From NCBI RefSeq assembly GCF_003255815.1, contig NC_037680.1, forward strand, positions 8,397,187 to 8,461,186: a stretch of 64,000 bases of DNA, in the 5' to 3' direction. The position numbers and the translations under genes are program-made. The notes under the pieces were generated by a model. The model saw only the letters and a program-made list of their open reading frames with translations. It was not told the DNA's origin and ran no database searches. This document shows, one piece after another, positions 60,956-64,000 of this stretch. Position 1 is the first letter of the stretch, and each line of letters starts with the position of its first letter. The stretch is from Theropithecus gelada (taxonomy: Eukaryota > Chordata > Mammalia > Primates > Cercopithecidae).

Positions 60956-61777
60956 TAGACATGGGGCTTGAGCATTTTTAACATTAGGATGGAAAGATCA
61001 GGCATTTTGTTGCCCTAATGCACTGCTCTGAAAATACTAGTGCTACTTTAACATCCTTGGTCCTGCATCATGAACCCAGTTGGGGTAAGAGAGAAACAAT
61101 TAAGAATGTAATAAGCACAGGAGGTGGTGAGCTCAGCAGCTAAATACCAACTGTCTTTCCTTTCTCACGTGGTACTGACAAGCTTCCAGATTTTTCTTGA
61201 GAAAAGCATTTCCTTGCTAGACAGAGAAATCCCCAATACTTGCCCCATTTTATTATTAGTTTTTTTTTTCTCAATGTAGTATTAGGAACAATAAAAAAGT
61301 GGGAGATATACATTAAGCATTATTATTAATTATACTTTCTAAATATTATAACAACCGATAGTGAGAATAATAATAAAATTCAGGACCTTAACCCATATCC
61401 ATACTTAGATTTTCCAGAGGATAAAAATCTTCCCTGCTGATGAACCAAAAATTTGTAAAAATTTGTAATCAGTATTTGATAGTATTTTATATCATTGGTA
61501 ATTATTTGTAATTCTTAAGTATACTTTTTTTGTACCTTATGTACTATATTCTTTAGTATACAATTTGGGCAAATAGAAAATGTTTTTCAGTATAAAGTTA
61601 TGAGTGAATTCCAATCATTTCCAAAGTCTCTTAACATATTTAATTGTAAGAAGTAAGTAGTAATTTAAATTCCAGTAAAATGTAATGTCTTACCAAATTT
61701 AATTTAAATGTCTAATTTTAATATCATCACTGATATAAAGTGAGAATGTAAATAAATACATACATGTATGTAATATT
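60956..61777. other. Unassigned AT-rich sequence
   Basis: No gene or confident repeat. Confidence 0.35.
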
Positions 61778-62071
61778 ACTATTATTATTATTGAGATGGA
61801 GTCTCGCTCTGTCACCCAGGCTGGAGTGCATTGGCATGATCTCAGTTCACTGCAGCCTCTGCCTCCCAGTTTAAGCAATTCTCCTGCCTCAGCCTCCCGA
61901 GTAGCTGGGATTGCAGGTGCACGCCACCACACCCGGCTAATTTTTGTATTTTTAGTAGAGATGGGGTTTCACCATGTTGGTCAGGATGGTCTCGAACTCC
62001 TAACCTCATGATCCGCCTGCCTCAGCCTCCTAAAGTGCTGGGACTACAGGAGTGAGCCACCGCGCCCAGTC
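61778..62071 (-). mobile_element. AluS, antisense, with (ATT)n tail
   Basis: Reverse-complement Alu from 'gagatggagtctcgctctgt' to 'gagccaccgcgcccagt'. The tail is a short (ATT)n microsatellite (61778-61793). Imperfect flanking repeat 'tgtatgtaat'/'tgtatgtatt' probably represents the target duplication. Confidence 0.95.
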
Positions 62072-63049
62072 TGTATGTATTATATGTAGATATAAGAGGT
62101 TTTCTTCATATGATTGTGTGATTTTTCTCTACATAAAACAACTCAGCTTAGAGAATAATAGATGGCTGAATGCCAACCTATACTCTGGCTATATTATTGC
62201 ACAGGGCTGTATTCTACCAGAAAAGAAAACACCATTTTCATCACACAAGCCATTGAGCCTCTGCTAAACAGTTCGCCTACGGACATAAGTGCCCAGAAGA
62301 AACAACTTTTTATAAAGTGTCTATGTACCTTTTAAAGATGTCTTCCTTGACTAGGGCAATGAAAAGTTGTGCAAGGAAAACAGACCTGAACACCATGAAA
62401 CAATGGAGTGCCCGTGCATTAGGCACGCAACAATAGTGACATTTAAGTTTTGGTTTTCATTTGATCTTATCATACATTACTAAAGAATATAGACCTCAAG
62501 AATAAGAAGTCATCTTTTAAAATATGAAATATATATCCTTGGCTCAAGAATTTTAAAAAATGCAGAGAAGGACAAAAATAAATTTAAAACATTACATTTT
62601 TTCATTATTATTTTAAAATAAATAATGTAATTGGATTGTTTGTAACTCAAAGGATAAATGCTTGAGAGGATAGATACTCCATTTTCCATGATGTGCTTAT
62701 TTCACATTACATGCTTGTATCAAACCATCTCATATACTCCCCAAATATATATATATATGTAATATGTATCCACGAAAATAGTAAAGAATGATAAAATAAA
62801 AAGTAAAAATTTCTCTTCTCAAAACAATTCTACATGCAAGAAAAGTGAAGTGCCAACATTTAATTGATTTGTCCAAATATAGTAAGAACACATTGGAACC
62901 AGGACCTAAGTTAGAATTTCTTGACTTCTAGATACATTTCATACATCATTCAATGCTCACATATCTTCGAGAGTCCCTTAATTGAGTAACAGTTTGAGGA
63001 AGGCCATACCAGAATTCTTGACTGCAAGTAACAATATTGGATTTTATCT
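62072..63049. other. Unassigned AT-rich sequence
   Basis: No gene or confident repeat. A short AT run lies at about 62744-62758. Confidence 0.35.
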
Positions 63050-64000
63050 AATTAAACCTAAAAGGAATGTATTAAAAAGGATACTGGGTGTACCAATTTA
63101 CATTTCTACCAACAGTGTACAAGGGTTTCCTTCTCTCCACATCCCTGCCAACACTTATCTTTTTTCTTTCTCAATAATGACCAAGCTAACAGGTGTGAGG
63201 TGATATTTAAGTGTGATTTTGATTTGCATTTTCCTGATGATTAGTACATTTTAGCTCCTTTTCATATACCTGTTTGCTATTTGTATGTTTCTTTTGAGAA
63301 CCGGTATGGCCATTATAGAAAACAATATGGAAGTTGCTAAAAAATAAAAATAAAAATAAAAATAGAGCTATCTTATGATACAACAACCTCAATTCTTGGT
63401 ACATTTTCAAAGGATATAAAATCAGGGTCCTTAAGAGATCTATGCACTACTGGGTTCATTTCAGCATTATTCACTAAGTAGCCACAATATGGAAACAACT
63501 AAAATGTCTCTTGGTGGATGAATGGATAAAGAAGTTGTGCTTTATAAATACAATAAAATGTTAATTTTTAAAAAAGAAGAACACAATTTGCAACAAAATG
63601 GATAAACCTGAAGGTCATTATGCTAAGTAAAATAAACCAAACACATAAAAAAAATTACTGTAGGATCTTACTTATATGTGGAGACCAAAATCGTCAAACA
63701 CATAGAAGCAGAAAGTAGAATGGAGGTTGCCAAGGAGCTGAGGGGAGGGGGAAAGGAGAAGCTCTCAGTCAGAGGGCATAAAGTTTTAATTACGTGAGAT
63801 GAACAAGTTCTGGAGACCTAATGTACAACACTATGACTATAGTTGACACGGTTTTATATATACATGAAATTTGCTAAGAGGATAGATCTTAACTATTCTT
63901 ACCACAGAAAAATAGATGATAGTAACGATAGGAGGTGATATAAGTTAATAAGCTTAACTGTGGTAATTAAGTATTCCATAATGTATATCAAATCATTAAC
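63050..64000 (+). mobile_element. L1 (L1MA/L1MB-like) with 5' inversion, runs off the end
   Basis: 63086-63297 is antisense ORF2 ('gatttgcattttcctgatga'), then from about 63298 the strand flips to sense ('ggtatggccattatagaaaa') and runs into the L1 3' UTR, which continues past the window. In an intact L1 the left end of the inverted piece and the start of the sense piece are neighbours, which is the signature of twin priming. An (AAAAT)n run has expanded at 63339-63364. Confidence 0.85.
63339..63364. repeat. (AAAAT)n pentanucleotide repeat
   Basis: About four to five AAAAT units within the sense L1 segment. Confidence 0.9.

Overview
This window looks like nuclear DNA of an Old World monkey (Cercopithecidae: macaque, baboon or guenon type). 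It is AT-rich and CpG-poor, and most of the recognisable sequence is primate interspersed repeats. The lineage call rests on two young repeats. The Alus at 24.2 kb and 33.0 kb carry variants I associate with Old World monkey AluY (for example the 'ggcttgagccacc' and 'ctagttttttg' forms on the minus-sense copy). The young L1 3' ends at 47.1 kb and 59.8 kb carry the 'gagttgatgggtgctgatgagttgatgg' type of tandem motif (split here as 'gagttgatgggtgctgatg' plus a repeat of it), which differs from the human L1PA consensus.

I found no protein-coding gene, exon, structural RNA or CpG-island promoter. Every long open frame is either antisense to or inside an L1, an Alu or an LTR, or has no recognisable family. 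The window is best read as intergenic or deep intronic sequence.

Layout. 0-9.5 kb: mostly non-repetitive AT-rich DNA with one MaLR LTR, a Tigger-like MITE and old L1 pieces. 9.5-10.2 kb: two tandem Alus. 11.9-17.3 kb: hAT elements (one MER1-like copy with a perfect 8-bp target duplication) and old antisense L1 pieces. 20.5-21.1 kb: a MIR split by an MLT2B-like LTR. 21.5-29.7 kb: one long antisense old L1 interrupted by three MaLR LTRs (one itself holding an AluY) and another Alu. 30-43 kb: sparse MIR, L2 and L1 fragments, two Alus, several microsatellites and a 181-base purine tract. 43.4-50 kb: an old L1 piece, then an antisense L1 carrying a MaLR remnant at a large internal deletion and a young twin-primed L1 with a 14-bp target duplication. 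50-57 kb: mainly unique sequence with two Alus, a hAT element and two MLT1 LTRs. 57.5-60 kb: a sense L1 holding a solo LTR and an inverted LTR fragment, followed by a young L1 with a 17-bp target duplication and a single undetermined base. 60-64 kb: unique sequence, a short hAT element, one Alu and a second inverted L1 running off the window end.

The biology visible here is the history of retrotransposition, nesting and rearrangement, not a gene system. I saw nothing that supports a novel functional system. The best second looks are the inverted LTR fragment inside an L1 (58.24 kb), the compound L1/MaLR deletion (45.5 kb), the two twin-primed L1s, the assembly ambiguity at 59,731, the purine tract and a few unexplained perfect hairpins and unique islands.
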